Assembly: GCA_905221605.1 (NCBI GenBank)
Contig: CAJNDS010002326.1
Coordinates: forward strand, 310,001 to 374,000
Source of the DNA: Symbiodinium natans
Lineage: Eukaryota; Sar; Dinophyceae; Suessiales; Symbiodiniaceae
Direction of reading: 5' to 3'
Length of the DNA stretch: 64,000 bases
The notes below the pieces were generated by a model. The model saw only the letters and a list, made by a program, of their open reading frames with translations. It did no database searches and was not told the DNA's origin. A program made the translations under genes and the position numbers. Positions 34,245 to 44,723 of this stretch are shown one piece after another (the stretch's first letter is position 1; the number at the start of each line of letters is the position of its first letter).

Positions 34245-34440
34245 AAAACACCGTTCTTGGAACCACTCTTGCTGCTCCAACCTTCCGGAGGGACTCCTCC
34301 TCTGATACATGGGATGGCACCCACTTCATTTTGAGGCAGTCAGCGTTGGTGGTTTGCAGCTTCCACCAAATGTCTCCGTAAGTTCTCGGGCTGCGAACTC
34401 GTTTCGGGACACCTAGACAGTCCAATGTCGAGGTCCAAGG
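34245..34440 (-). mobile_element. Inverted 5' piece of LINE-a (RNase H part)
   Basis: On the minus strand this encodes the RNase H end of the LINE (TLDCLGVPKRVRSPRTYG, LKMKWVPSHVSEEESLRK). It abuts, in opposite orientation, the plus-strand 3' part of the same element. Such a 5' inversion is the product expected from twin priming during LINE integration. Confidence 0.75.
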
Positions 34441-35605
34441 CGAGGTCAGATACCTGACCATTCTTGCTCGGGGTGGCTCGAGGGTAATACCCTTGACCGG
34501 GAACGATGCCCACCACTTTGAGTGGGAGCTTTTTGCGCTGGCTCTCGATTCCTGGCCCCAGGTCTGCCGAAGGTTCACCCTCCAGGTCGAGGTTCCTGGG
34601 CTCCCAGCCCAGGACCTCCGGGCCTTTGCCGTCGAGCGGATGGTGGCCCCATCCGCCCGACGCCGGACGGTTCATTCCTCCAGATGTGCATTATGATGTG
34701 CTTCTGGTGTGGACTTCGCCTTCCGGAGGGGTACCTCCATCCCCCAAGGGGAGCATAACTGGGGGTACTTGGGAATGGCCAAGTACCACCGGTTAACGTC
34801 CCTGGACGTAGCCAACTGGGGCACGAGGGAACACTATGGTTTCCCCAGCCAAACCCGGCTCGTCTCGTTCTTCCGGTGGTTTGACCAAGACTCCCCCACC
34901 CTTAGCAGCAAAGTCAAGAGGTGGGTCAGCCTCCACCATGCCAGCATCCCCATGCTGGCAAGCCTGTGTTGCTGTGGGAGTTAAAGAACATGGACATGGT
35001 GTTTGTCGAGGCTCTCATCGACATGAAAGTCCTGTATGAGTTGCCGTCGCCAGACTCTGGGCTAGCACGACCCCTCGGCAACATCATGGAAGAGCCTCGC
35101 TGGGAGTTGGTTCCACTGAGGGAACCACCAGCTGATGCAGCCTAGGAGGTTGCATCCTCCCAGCGAGGATAGCACAGAGGTATCATCCTCGCTACCGGAG
35201 CGGAACCCTGACCGCCTCCCTCTGACAGCCTGCACAAAGTGCAGCCTTGAGGGACCTTTTGTCAGGAGGTTCCTAACCTCTCTTGAGGTACCAGCCTCTG
35301 GTAGCATCCCGAAGAGGATAAAGCTGAGGTTCATCCTCGCTGCCAGAGAACACCCCTGGCCCCTCCTCTCACGGTTTGCAACCCCTGCACCAGCAACCTG
35401 AGGAGCTTTTGCAGGGGTTCATTCCTCTCATTGAGGTACAACCTCTGGTAGCATCTCAAAGAGGATGGTAGCTTAGGAGGAGGTGGTTCCTCCCCTGTGC
35501 TTTAGGGCCAAGAGGGCCATCAGTAGTGCCAGTACAGAGGCACGGTTTTCACAACCCAAACACCAAGAAGGTGGATCGCATTTGTTCGTTCAACTCGAAA
35601 AAAAA
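34441..35605 (+). mobile_element. LINE-a, 3' part with C-terminal domain and A-run
   Basis: Plus-strand copy of the LINE 3' end. 34,500-35,143 encodes the unrecognised C-terminal domain in pieces: DAHHFEWELFALALDSWPQV, YHRLTSLDVANWGTREHYG and NMDMVFVEALIDMKVLYELP, ending PPADAA then TAG. Frameshifts interrupt it. The 3' UTR carries repeated GAGGTTCATCCTCGCTRCC-type stems, then the shared LINE tail (CCCAAACACCAAGAAGGTGG, CAACTCG) and eight A at 35,598-35,605. The next LINE copy starts at once. Confidence 0.85.
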
Positions 35606-36224
35606 TTCTGTTTCGCAAAAACTTTCAGTTGCATGCAGTTTTAAAAAGGATCCCAGGTGCAAGGCGCAGTTTAAGTCCGAGCCAACCAATGTCATCCGCA
35701 GCCTCTTTCAGCAGGTGCAAGGGACAGCCCAAGTTGCAGCAGACCCCCTGTGCAAAATCCCTGAAGGCACCAGCAGCTGAAGCAACCTAGGAGGTTGCAT
35801 CCTCCCAGTGAGGATAAAGTGAAGGTCATCCTCGCTACCAGAAACCACCCCTGACCGATCCCCTCTAACAGCCTGCACCAGCGGCCTTGAGGGAACTTCT
35901 TGTCAGGAGGTTTAATCCTCTCATGAGGTATCACCCTCTGGTAGCATCCCAACGAGGATGATGGAGTCGAGGTTCATCCTCGCTGCCAGAGAACACACCC
36001 CTGGCCGATTTCCTCTCACAGTTTGCACACAGTGCACCAGAAACCTTGAATGTTTTGCCAGGAGGTTCATTCCTCTCATGAGGTTTAACCTGAGAAGGTG
36101 TTTTCCTCCCCCTGTACTATAGGGCTAAGAGGGCCATCAGATGTGCCGGTACAGAGGCACGGTTTTCACAACCCAAACACCAAGAGGGTGGATTGCATTT
36201 GTTCGCTCAACTCGGAAAAAAAAA
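35606..36224 (+). mobile_element. LINE-b, 5'-truncated copy with A-run
   Basis: Begins directly after the A-run of LINE-a inside the ORF2 Cys-rich tail (VSQKLSVACSFKKDPRCK, PTNVIRSLFQQVQ), then jumps to the 3' UTR. The bases coding the C-terminal domain are missing. It ends with the shared tail and nine A at 36,216-36,224. Confidence 0.85.
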
Positions 36225-36238
36225 TTGAACCCAGGTTC
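36225..36238. repeat. TTGAACCCAGGTTC junction motif
   Basis: A 14-base quasi-palindrome that follows the A-run of LINE-b and precedes the leader remnant. The same sequence lies after A-runs at 42,991 and 44,710, and variants lie at 53,745-53,781. It may be the preferred insertion target. Confidence 0.8.
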
Positions 36239-36239
36239 C

Positions 36240-36260
36240 CCGTAGCCATTTTGGCTCAAG
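36240..36260 (+). other. Dinoflagellate spliced-leader (DinoSL) remnant, 21/21 match
   Basis: The bases run from CCGTAGCCAT to TTTGGCTCAAG and match positions 2-22 of the conserved DinoSL without error; the first base is C where the consensus is A, G or T. It is followed by TGAGAAGG rather than an intron starting GT after CAAG, so it does not look like an SL RNA gene. It sits at the 5' edge of a dispersed element, as expected for retroposed trans-spliced mRNA. Confidence 0.9.
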
Positions 36261-36824
36261 TGAGAAGGCAAGCGGTAGGCAGTTTTCAGGTAGGGTAGCT
36301 GCCTAGATGCCATGGAGCCCACCCCTAAGAGGGATAGCCTGGCTATCATAACCTCACAATTGAGCCGAGAGGGAAGGTGCATCCTTCGACTGGAGCGAAC
36401 TTCCAGGGCAGACACTTCCGCGATGCCCAGTCCCTGGAGCAGAGTTTCAGCGAGTGTGCCAAACAGGATGCCTTCTGTGGGGAACGTGATGCAGTGGCCA
36501 GCAGGCCAAAGCACATGCCCCCTTCTGGAAGCCTGCTACATTGTCTGTGGCTTGTAACGGGCTATCGCCTACACTGGCTGCTAACGAGTTCAACAATTGG
36601 CTTGAAGTGTGAGATCGATCTGGCGGGCTCTTTCGTGACTCACACAGCCAGAGGTTTTATCCTCTTTGAGATAAGTGGTGTAAGGCCCTCCTGACCTTGT
36701 CATGCTGGGGTATGCCCAGTCCCACCAAGCTTAGTGTCAGGAGTTTTAGTTTGTCCACCTTGGCCTTCCCTAGGACTCATCTACAGTAAATCCACACTGG
36801 CGGCAGTGCTTGAGAGTGGGATCG
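36261..36824 (+). mobile_element. 5' part of the 1.7-kb non-autonomous element (copy B')
   Basis: Homologous to 43,028-43,823, beginning TGAGAAGGCAAG directly after the leader and stopping at CTTGAGAGTGGGAT. Relative to that copy it lacks about 200 bases corresponding to 43,260-43,480. A frame containing LSREGRCILRLERT and FRDAQSLEQSF is partly kept in both copies, but no protein family is recognised. The 3' part and A-run are absent. Confidence 0.8.
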
Positions 36825-37140
36825 CAAGATGCGGGCTTCTCTTTTTCCTGGCCCCGGAATGTCTTTTTTCCGACCCCGCGACCTTTTTCAACCCCGGAAA
36901 GTCTTTTTCTTGGCCTCGGTCTTTTTCCAGGCCTCGTTACGGGGCCCAAAAAAAAACAAATGTCTTTTTGACGACCCTGTTCGCAGCCGTCAAAGAAGGA
37001 ACGACCGTCTTTTTCTCAACCCCGCAGCGTCTTGTGACCGACCCCGCTTCTTTTTCCGGACCCCGGAGTGTCTTTTTTTCAGCCTTTGCCGAACACACAG
37101 AGCTTCAAAAAGGAAGTGTAAAATGTTGCTGTAGCATTGC
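36825..37140. repeat. TCTTTTTCCGACCCCG-type repeats
   Basis: A loosely periodic tract in which GTCTTTTT alternates with CCGACCCCG or CAACCCCGGA at 25-45 base spacing. Related sequence in inverse orientation lies at 42,215-42,350. Confidence 0.7.
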
Positions 37141-37154
37141 AAGCGAACAGGTGC

Positions 37155-37225
37155 AGTTCACAACTCTAAACTCTAAACCCTAAATCCCAAAACCCTAAAC
37201 TCTGAATCCCTAAACCCCAAACTTT
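37155..37225 (-). repeat. Degenerate CCCTAAA telomere-like repeats
   Basis: About ten decayed copies of CCCTAAA and variants, in the strand orientation opposite to the arrays at 25.7-32.8 kb. Confidence 0.85.
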
Positions 37226-37249
37226 AAAACCTTAACCCCCAAAGCTCCA

Positions 37250-40200
37250 AACGCAAAAGTTAAAGTTCGACCCCCCCTTAAACCCCCCCTAAGCCCTCCC
37301 AAGCCCCCCTTAAGCTCCCCCTTAAGCCCCCCTTAAGCCCCCCCTTAAGCCCCCCCTGAAGCCCCCCCTGAAGCCCCTTCAGGATAACAAGAAACTAAGG
37401 GGGGTGGAATTTAAAATTCTCGCCTCTTCTCTTCTTCCATTTAGCCCTCCTTCACGCTCCCTTTAAGCAATGACCTTTTTTCGGGGGAGGCAAAGGGTCA
37501 AACCCTTTAAGCCCCCCCCTCAGCTCCCCCTTAAGCCCACCTGAAGCCTCCCTTAAGCCCCTTAACTCCCCCTTAGAAGCGCCTTCAAAGGGTCTGGCTC
37601 CAAAGCCCCCCTTAAACCCCTTAAGCCTCGCAAGAAAAGAGCCTGCAAACATTGGAAAATTGCAAACACACCTGTGTGTGCCTTGCGGCGCGAGGGGGGT
37701 GGAATTTTAAAAAAACTCCCTTCTCTCTCTTCTTGAAGGGAAGTTAATGTTTAGCGTCTCACTTCTCTGGAGGCCCTCCTTGTTGTAAGCCGGGAGGTTT
37801 GCTTCAAAGCATAGGAATGCTTGTTAAGCCCATAATGCAAGCATCGTGTTTGCAAATGGGGGGGGCTGCGCCCCCCCCAACCCCCCCGCTTTTTTAAGCC
37901 GGGCAAGATTGACATGTATGTTTAGAGTCTCACTTCTCTGGTTTCGCATAGTGAAATCCAAAAAACAAATACAAAAACATAACAAGATTCGAGGGGGGTG
38001 GAATTTAGAACAAATTCCCTTCTCTCTCTTCTTAAAGGGAAGTTAATGTTTAGAGTCTCACTTCTCTGGTTTCGAAAAAAGAAGTCCAAAAAACAAAACA
38101 AGATTCGAGGGGGGTGGAATTTAGAATAAATCCCTCTCTCTCATCTTCAAGATAAATTACTGTTTAGAGTCTCACTTCTCTGGCCTCGAATAATGAAACC
38201 AAAAAACAACAAGGTTTCAGGGGGGTGGAATTTAGAATAAATCCCTTCTCTCTTTTCTTAAAGAATAAAATTAAACCAAAAGGGCGTCTCAACACCTTCA
38301 ACACCCTTTAAGCTCCACTCCTGAAGCCCCCCCCCTTTAAGCCCCCCTTTAAGCCCTTAAGCCCCCCCCTTAAACCCCCCCCTAAGCCCCCCCTTTAAGC
38401 CCCCCCTTAAGCCCCCCCCCCTTAAGCCCCCCTTAAGCCCCCCCCTTAAGCCCCCCTTAAGCCCCCCTTAAGCTCCCCCTTAAGCCCCCCTTAAGCCCCC
38501 CCTTAAGCCCCCCCTGAAGCCCCCCCTGAAGCCCCTTCAGGACTAAGGGGGTGGAATTTAAAATTCTCGACTCTTCTCTTCTTCCATTTAGCCCTCCTTC
38601 ACGCTCCCTTTAAGCAATGACCTTTTTTCGGGGGAGGCAAAGGGTCAAACCCTTTAAGCCCCCCCCCTCAGCTCCCCCTTAAGCCCACCTGAAGCCTCCC
38701 TTAAGCCCCTTAACTCCCCCTTAGAAGCGCCTTCAAAGGGTCTGGCTCCAAAGCCCCCCTTAAACCCCTTAAGCCTCGCAAGAAAAGAGCCTGCAAACAT
38801 TGGTAAATTGCAAACACACCTGTGTGTGCCTTGCGGCGCGAGGGTGGTGGAATTTTAAAAAAATTCCCTTCTCTCTCTTCTTGAAGGGAAGTTAATGTTT
38901 AGCGTCTCACTTCTCTGGTTTCGAAAAATGAAATCCAAAAAACAAAACAAGATTCGAGGGGGGGGAATTTAGAAGAAACCCCCTCTCTCATCTTCAAGAT
39001 AAATTACTGTTTAGAGTCTCACTTCTCTGGCCTTGAAGAATGAAAAGGTTTCAGAGGGGTGGAATTTAGAATAAATCCCTTCTCTCTTTTCTTAAAGAAT
39101 AAAATTAAACCAAAAGGGCGTCTCAACACCTTCAACACCCTTTAAGCTCCTCTCCTGAAGCCACTTAAACCCCCCCTTAAGCTCCCCCTTAAGCCCCCCC
39201 CTTAAGCCCCCCCTTAAGCCCCCCCTGAAGCCCCCCCTGATAAGGTGGTGGAATTTAAAATTCTCGACTCTTCTCTTCTTCCATTTAGCCCTCCTTCACG
39301 CTCCCTTTAAGCAATGACTTTTTTCGGGGGAGGCAAAGGGCCCCCCCTGAAGCCCCCCTTAAGCCCCCCTTAAGCTCCCCCTTAAGCCCCCCTTAAGCCC
39401 CCCCTTAAGCCCCCCCTGAAGCCCCCCCTGAAGCCCCTTCAGGATAACAAGAAACTAAGGGGGTGGAATTTAAAATTCTCGACTCTTCTCTTCTTCCATT
39501 TAGCCCTCCTTCACGCTCCCTTTAAGCAATGACCTTTTTTCGGGGGAGGCAAAGGGTCAAACCCTTTAAGCCCCCCCCCTCAGCTCCCCCTTAAGCCCAC
39601 CTGAAGCCTCCGGTCTGGCTCCAAAGCCCCCCTTAAACCCCTTAAGCCTCGCAAGAAAAGAGCCTGCAAACATTGGAAAATTGCAAACACACCTGTGTGT
39701 GCCTTGCGGCGCGAGGGGGGTGGAATTTTATAAAAACTCCCTTCTCTCTCTTCTTGAAGGGAAGTTAATGTTTAGCGTCTCACTTCTCTGGAGGCCCTCC
39801 TTGTTGTAAGCCGGGAGGTTTGCTTCAAAGCATAGGAATGCTTGTTAAGCCCATAATGCAAGCATCGTGTTTGCAAATGGGGGGGGCTGCGCCCCCCCCA
39901 ACCCCCCCGCTTTTTTAAAGCCGGGCAAGATTGAAATGTATGTTTAGAGTCTCACTTCTCTGGTTTCGAATAGTGAAATCAAAAAAACAAATACAAAAAC
40001 ATAACAAGATTCGAGGGGGGTGGAATTTAGAATAAATTCCCTTCTCTCTCTTCTTAAAGGGAAGTTAATGTTTAGAGTCTCACTTCTCTGGTTTCGAAAA
40101 AAGAAGTCCAAAAAACAAAACAAGATTCGAGGGGGGTGGAATTTAGAATAAATCCTTCCCTCTCATCTTCAAGATAAATTACTGTTTAGAGTCTCACTTC

Positions 40201-41790
40201 TCTGGCCTCGAATAATGAAACCAAAAAACAACAAGGTTTCAGGGGGGTGGAATTTAGAATAAATCCCTTCTCTCTTTTCTTAAAGAATAAAATTAAACCA
40301 AAAGGGCGTCTCAACACCTTCAACACCCTTTAAGCTCCACTCCTGAAGCCCCCCCCCTTTAAGCCCCCCTTTAAGCCCTTAAGCCCCCCCCTTAAACCCC
40401 CCCCTAAGCCCCCCCTTTAAGCCCCCCCTTAAGCCCCCCCCCCTTAAGCCCCCCTTAAGCCCCCCCCTTAAGCCCCCCTTAAGCCCCCCTTAAGCTCCCC
40501 CTTAAGCCCCCCTTAAGCCCCCCCTTAAGCCCCCCCTGAAGCCCCCCCTGAAGCCCCTTCAGGACTAAGGGGGTGGAATTTAAAATTCTCGACTCTTCTC
40601 TTCTTCCATTTAGCCCTCCTTCACGCTCCCTTTAAGCAATGACCTTTTTTCGGGGGAGGCAAAGGGTCAAACCCTTTAAGCCCCCCCCCTCAGCTCCCCC
40701 TTAAGCCCACCTGAAGCCTCCCTTAAGCCCCTTAACTCCCCCTTAGAAGCGCCTTCAAAGGGTCTGGCTCCAAAGCCCCCCTTAAACCCCTTAAGCCTCG
40801 CAAGAAAAGAGCCTGCAAACATTGGTAAATTGCAAACACACCTGTGTGTGCCTTGCGGCGCGAGGGGGGGTGGAATTTTAAAAAAATTCCCTTCTCTCTC
40901 TTCTTGAAGGGAAGTTAATGTTTAGCGTCTCACTTCTCTGGTTTCGAAAAATGAAATCCAAAAAACAAAACAAGATTCGAGGGGGGGGAATTTAGAAGAA
41001 AACCCCTCTCTCATCTTCAAGATAAATTACTGTTTAGAGTCTCACTTCTCTGGCCTTGAAGAATGAAAAGGTTTCAGAGGGGTGGACTTTAGAATAAATC
41101 CCTTCTCTCTTTTCTTAAAGAATAAAATTAAACCAAAAGGGCGTCTCAACACCTTCAACACCCTTTAAGCTCCTCTCCTGAAGCCACTTAAACCCCCCCT
41201 TAAGCTCCCCCTTAAGCCCCCCCCTTAAGCTCCCCCTTAAGCCCCCCCTGAAGCCCCCTCTGATAAGGTGGTGGAATTTAAAATTCTCGACTCTTCTCTT
41301 CTTCCATTTAGCCCTCCTTCACGCTCCCTTTAAGCAATGACTTTTTTTCGGGGAAGGCAAAGGGTCAAACCCTTTAAGCCCCCCCCTCAGCTCCCCCTTA
41401 AGCCCACCTGAAGCCTCCCTTAAGCCCCTTAACTCCCCCTTAGAAGCGCCTTCAAAGGGTCTGGCTCCAAAGCCCCCCTTAAACCCCTTAAGCCTCGCAA
41501 GAAAAGAGCCTGTAAACTTGGTAAATTGCAAACACATCTGTGTGTGCCTTGCGGCGCGAGGGGGGTGGAATTTTAAAAAAATTCCCTTCTCTCTCTTCTT
41601 GAAGGGAATGTTTGGCCGTCTCACTTCTCTGGTTTCGAAAAATGAAATCCAAAAAACAAAACAAGATTCGAGGGGGGGGAATTTAGAAGAAACCCCCTCT
41701 CTCATCTTCAAGATAAATTGCTGTTTAGGTTTCAGAGGGGTGGAATTTTGAATAAATTCCTTCTCTCTTTTCTTCAAAAACAAAATTAAT
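37250..41790. repeat. C-rich satellite with 2.02-kb higher-order duplication
   Basis: Two basic units alternate: TTAAGCCCCCC (10-14 bp) tracts, and a unit of about 115 bp with GGGGGGTGGAATTTAGAATAAA, a CTCTCTTCTT tract and GTTTAGAGTCTCACTTCTCTGG. The word CTCACTTCTCTGG occurs 13 times. Landmarks recur at a constant 2,021-2,023 base offset: 37,758/39,781, 37,929/39,951, 38,058/40,081, 38,170/40,193, 38,909/40,930 and 39,020/41,042. A diverged third partial unit follows 41,270. Pro/Lys/Glu-rich frames are incidental; no gene is supported. Confidence 0.95.
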
Positions 41791-41879
41791 CCCCTTGGTT
41801 GCGGTCTGCCTTGAATGCAAACATGGTAAATACAACACCGTGTGCGTCTGGAAATACTTTTCTTTCAGGTGCAGAAGCA

Positions 41880-42130
41880 ACTTGATCTGAAGTCACAAGT
41901 GCTTGTCAAAAGCGGCATCATGTCGCAGAGCTTCAAAAAAACAAACAACATCTCTTTCAAAAGTTTTCAAAACAGAAAGTCTCAGACGACTGACGGCACA
42001 AGTGCTTGCTAAAGCGGCACAAGTGCTCGTCAAAGAGCTTGCGGCGGCACAAGTGCTGCTGAAGCGGCACAAGCACAATTCTCGCAGAGCTTTTTGAAAA
42101 AAGGAGAAAAAAACAAACACGCAACAAAAC
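41880..42130. repeat. GCGGCACAAGTGCT minisatellite
   Basis: Five or so imperfect units of about 20-24 bases built on GCGGCACAAGTGCTYGTCAAA. The minus-strand frame over them is incidental. Confidence 0.8.
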
Positions 42131-42355
42131 ACAATGCAAAGCGGCGCAACAAGCTTTAAGATGGGTGTCTTGCAAAAGCAGCAATTTCAAGTTTTAACTT
42201 GCCTTTTTCAAAAGCTTAAGAGTCTTTTTCTTAGCCCCGCACTGTGGTTGAAAAAAGACAGAATTCTTTTTCTTGACCCCAGCACTTGTTCCAAATAGAA
42301 AAACACGGAAAGGTTCAAGAAAAAGAGATTCCGGGGCCAAGAAAAAAACCAGCTC
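42131..42355. other. No gene recognised; CTTTTTCTTG-type repeats
   Basis: Contains both orientations of the CCCCGGAA/TCTTTTTCTTG words seen at 36.8-37.1 kb. Confidence 0.5.
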
Positions 42356-42990
42356 GCAAGATTCCGCCTTAGGCGCTGCCTGAGGTTTGTGTTTATGGGT
42401 TTGGCTTCTGCCTGGCGTGTTTCCCCACGCTCCAGGTGGTTCCATCCCCCTCGCACGCGGGCTTCACTGCCCAAGGCCCACAGGGCTGCAGGCTGAGCAG
42501 TTACGGCAGTTCTTTCCTCTCAGCTGAAGCAGGCGGACAACCCTGTAGCTGGGCCAAACCAATTTGTATAGGTAATTGGTGCCTCTGGCTGAGGGGTCGC
42601 AGGTTCTGAATGCAGAATGTAGTGCCTTGCTGCACCAGGAGGGATGCTCTCTCACGACAGGAAAGGGAGAAGGGTAATATGCAAGCGGACATGAGGCAAT
42701 CCGCACCCACAGATTGGGGCTACCCTCTCACTCAGCACTGGGAAGAGGAGCGTTTGGTGGGGCTTGGTGGAGCTTAGCAGCAGCGAGAGGTGCCACCCTC
42801 CAGTGAGAGGCTGAGGCAATGACCTCATAGGCTTGAGGTCTCACCCTCAGTAGTGGTACTAGTAGCAGAAGGTTTTACCTGTACAGAGGCTAACTGGCTG
42901 CTCAAGATAGTGTAGTGGTACTAGCAGTACGGACTCCGGTCCCAAACACCAAGACGGTGGACTCGCAAACCAATCTCAACTCGGAAAAAA
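42356..42990 (+). mobile_element. 3' part of the 1.7-kb non-autonomous element (copy C')
   Basis: Homologous to 43,836-44,709 with some internal deletion. It ends with CCCAAACACCAAGACGGTGG, CTCAACTCGG and six A (42,985-42,990), then the TTGAACCCAGGTTC junction motif and the leader remnants of the next copy. Confidence 0.85.
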
Positions 42991-43004
42991 TTGAACCCAG
43001 GTTC

Positions 43005-43027
43005 TGGCTCAAGGCTCTCGGCTCGAG
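43005..43027 (+). other. Tandem spliced-leader remnants, degenerate
   Basis: TGGCTCAAG (the last nine bases of DinoSL) is followed directly by GCTCTCGGCTCGAG, which resembles a second, mutated leader 3' end. The element body then starts TGAGAAGG, exactly as after the perfect leader at 36,240-36,260. Confidence 0.7.
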
Positions 43028-44709
43028 TGAGAAGGCAAGTGGTTGGCAGTTTTCAGGTAGGGTAGCTGCCTAGATGCCATGGAGCCCACCCTCTAAGAGG
43101 GATAGCCTGGCTATCAGAACCTCAGAGGTGAGCCGAGAGGGAAGGTGCATCCTTCGACTGGAGCGAACGACCAGGGCAGGGCACTTCCGCGATGCCCAGT
43201 CCCTGGAGCAGAGTTTCAGCGACGTGCCAAACAGGGATGCCTTCCATGGGCCTCGTGGCCAAGTGGCATTGAGGCAGCAGAGGTGCAGACCCTCTGACTC
43301 GAACAGATAGGGGCAAGTGCCGGCGGACAGGGATCAGCCCAGTATGCTTCGGGGGGACCGCAAGGCACGGTTAGTAAGAGAGTGAGCTGCGGACGAGCCG
43401 AGTCAACTGGTCTGTACAGCCTGTTGCTAGACTTGCAATCCCTGGAAAGCTGAGAGTTTGGGAGTCTGCAGTGGCGATTAGGGAACGTGATGCAGTGGCC
43501 AGCAGGCCGAAAGCACATGCCCCCTTCTGGAAGCCTGCTACATTGTCTGTGGCTTGTAACGGGCTATCGCCTACACTGGCTGCTAACCAGTTCAACAATT
43601 GGCTTGAAGTGTGAGATAGATCTGGCGGGCTCTTTCGTGACTCACACAGCCAGAGGTTTTATCCTCTTTAGATGAGTGGTATAAGGCCCATGACCTTTGT
43701 CATGCTGGGGTATGCCCAGTCCTACCAAGCTTAGTGTCAGGAGTTTTAGTTTGTCCACCTTGGCCTTGCCTAGGACTCATCTACAGTAAATCCACACTGG
43801 CGGCAGTGCTTGAGAGTGGGATAGCTACCAGAGGCAAGATTCCGCCTTAGGCGCTGCCTGAGGTTTATGTTTATGGGTTTGGCTTCTGCCTGGCGTGTTT
43901 CCCCGCGCCAGTGCACTTCGTGCATGGGGGAATTGAGGGGAAAGCGTGGTCCCCGCGCCTTGTTGAGGGGAGGCGTCGACCCTGCGCCAAATATACCAAG
44001 TTGAGGGGTGCAGTGTCCCCAAGCCTGTCGACATAAGCCTTGTCCAGGTGGTCCCATCCACCCTCGCACAGGGTAGTTTTCAGGAGGTGCTTTCTGGAAC
44101 CCTCCACACAGTGTCCTGGAGTGCCAGACGCCAGGAGTGTGGAGGTGGCATCCTCGGGCTGTGAAGTGGCGGGCTTCACTGCCCAGGGCCCACAGGGCTG
44201 CAGGCTGAGCAGTTACGGCAGTTCTTTCCTCTCAGCTGAAGCAGGCGGACAACCCTGTAGCTGGGCCAAACCAATTTGTACAGGTAATTGGTGCCTGTCC
44301 CGAGGGGTCGCAGGTTCTGAGTGCAGAATGTATATGCCTTGCTGTGCACCAGGAGGGATGCCCTCTTACTGACAGGAAAGGGAGAAGGGTAGTTTGCAAG
44401 CGGACATGAGGCAATCCGCACCCACAGATTGGGGCTACCCTCTCACTCAGCACTGGGAAGAGGAGCGTTTGGTGGGGCTCGGTGGAGCGTAGCAGCAGCG
44501 AGAGGTGCCACCCTCTAGTGAGAGGCTGAGGCAATGACCTCATAGGCTTGAGGTCCCACCCTCAGTAGTGGTACTAGTAGCAGAAGGTTTTACCTGTACA
44601 GTTAGCCTCTGCTGCTCAAGATAGTGTAGTGGTACATAGCAGTACGGACTCCGGTCCCAAACACCAAGACGGTGGACTCGCAAACCAATCTCAACTCGGA
44701 AAAAAAAAA
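43028..44709 (+). mobile_element. 1.7-kb non-autonomous retroelement, near-complete copy
   Basis: Bounded by leader remnants at the 5' side and a ten-base A-run (44,700-44,709) at the 3' side. The 5' half matches 36,261-36,824 and the 3' half matches 42,356-42,990, so two independent partial copies define the unit. The longest frames are about 80-110 codons and do not agree between copies over their length, so it is probably non-coding. Its last 60 bases (CCCAAACACCAAGACGGTGG, CTCAACTCGG, A-run) are those of the LINE, suggesting LINE-driven mobilisation by 3'-end recognition. Confidence 0.75.
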
Positions 44710-44723
44710 TTGAACCCAGGTTC

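Noticed and set aside
36240-36300. SL RNA gene
   Set aside because: The leader is not followed by GT after CAAG, and the downstream sequence continues as a dispersed element shared with 43,028 onward.
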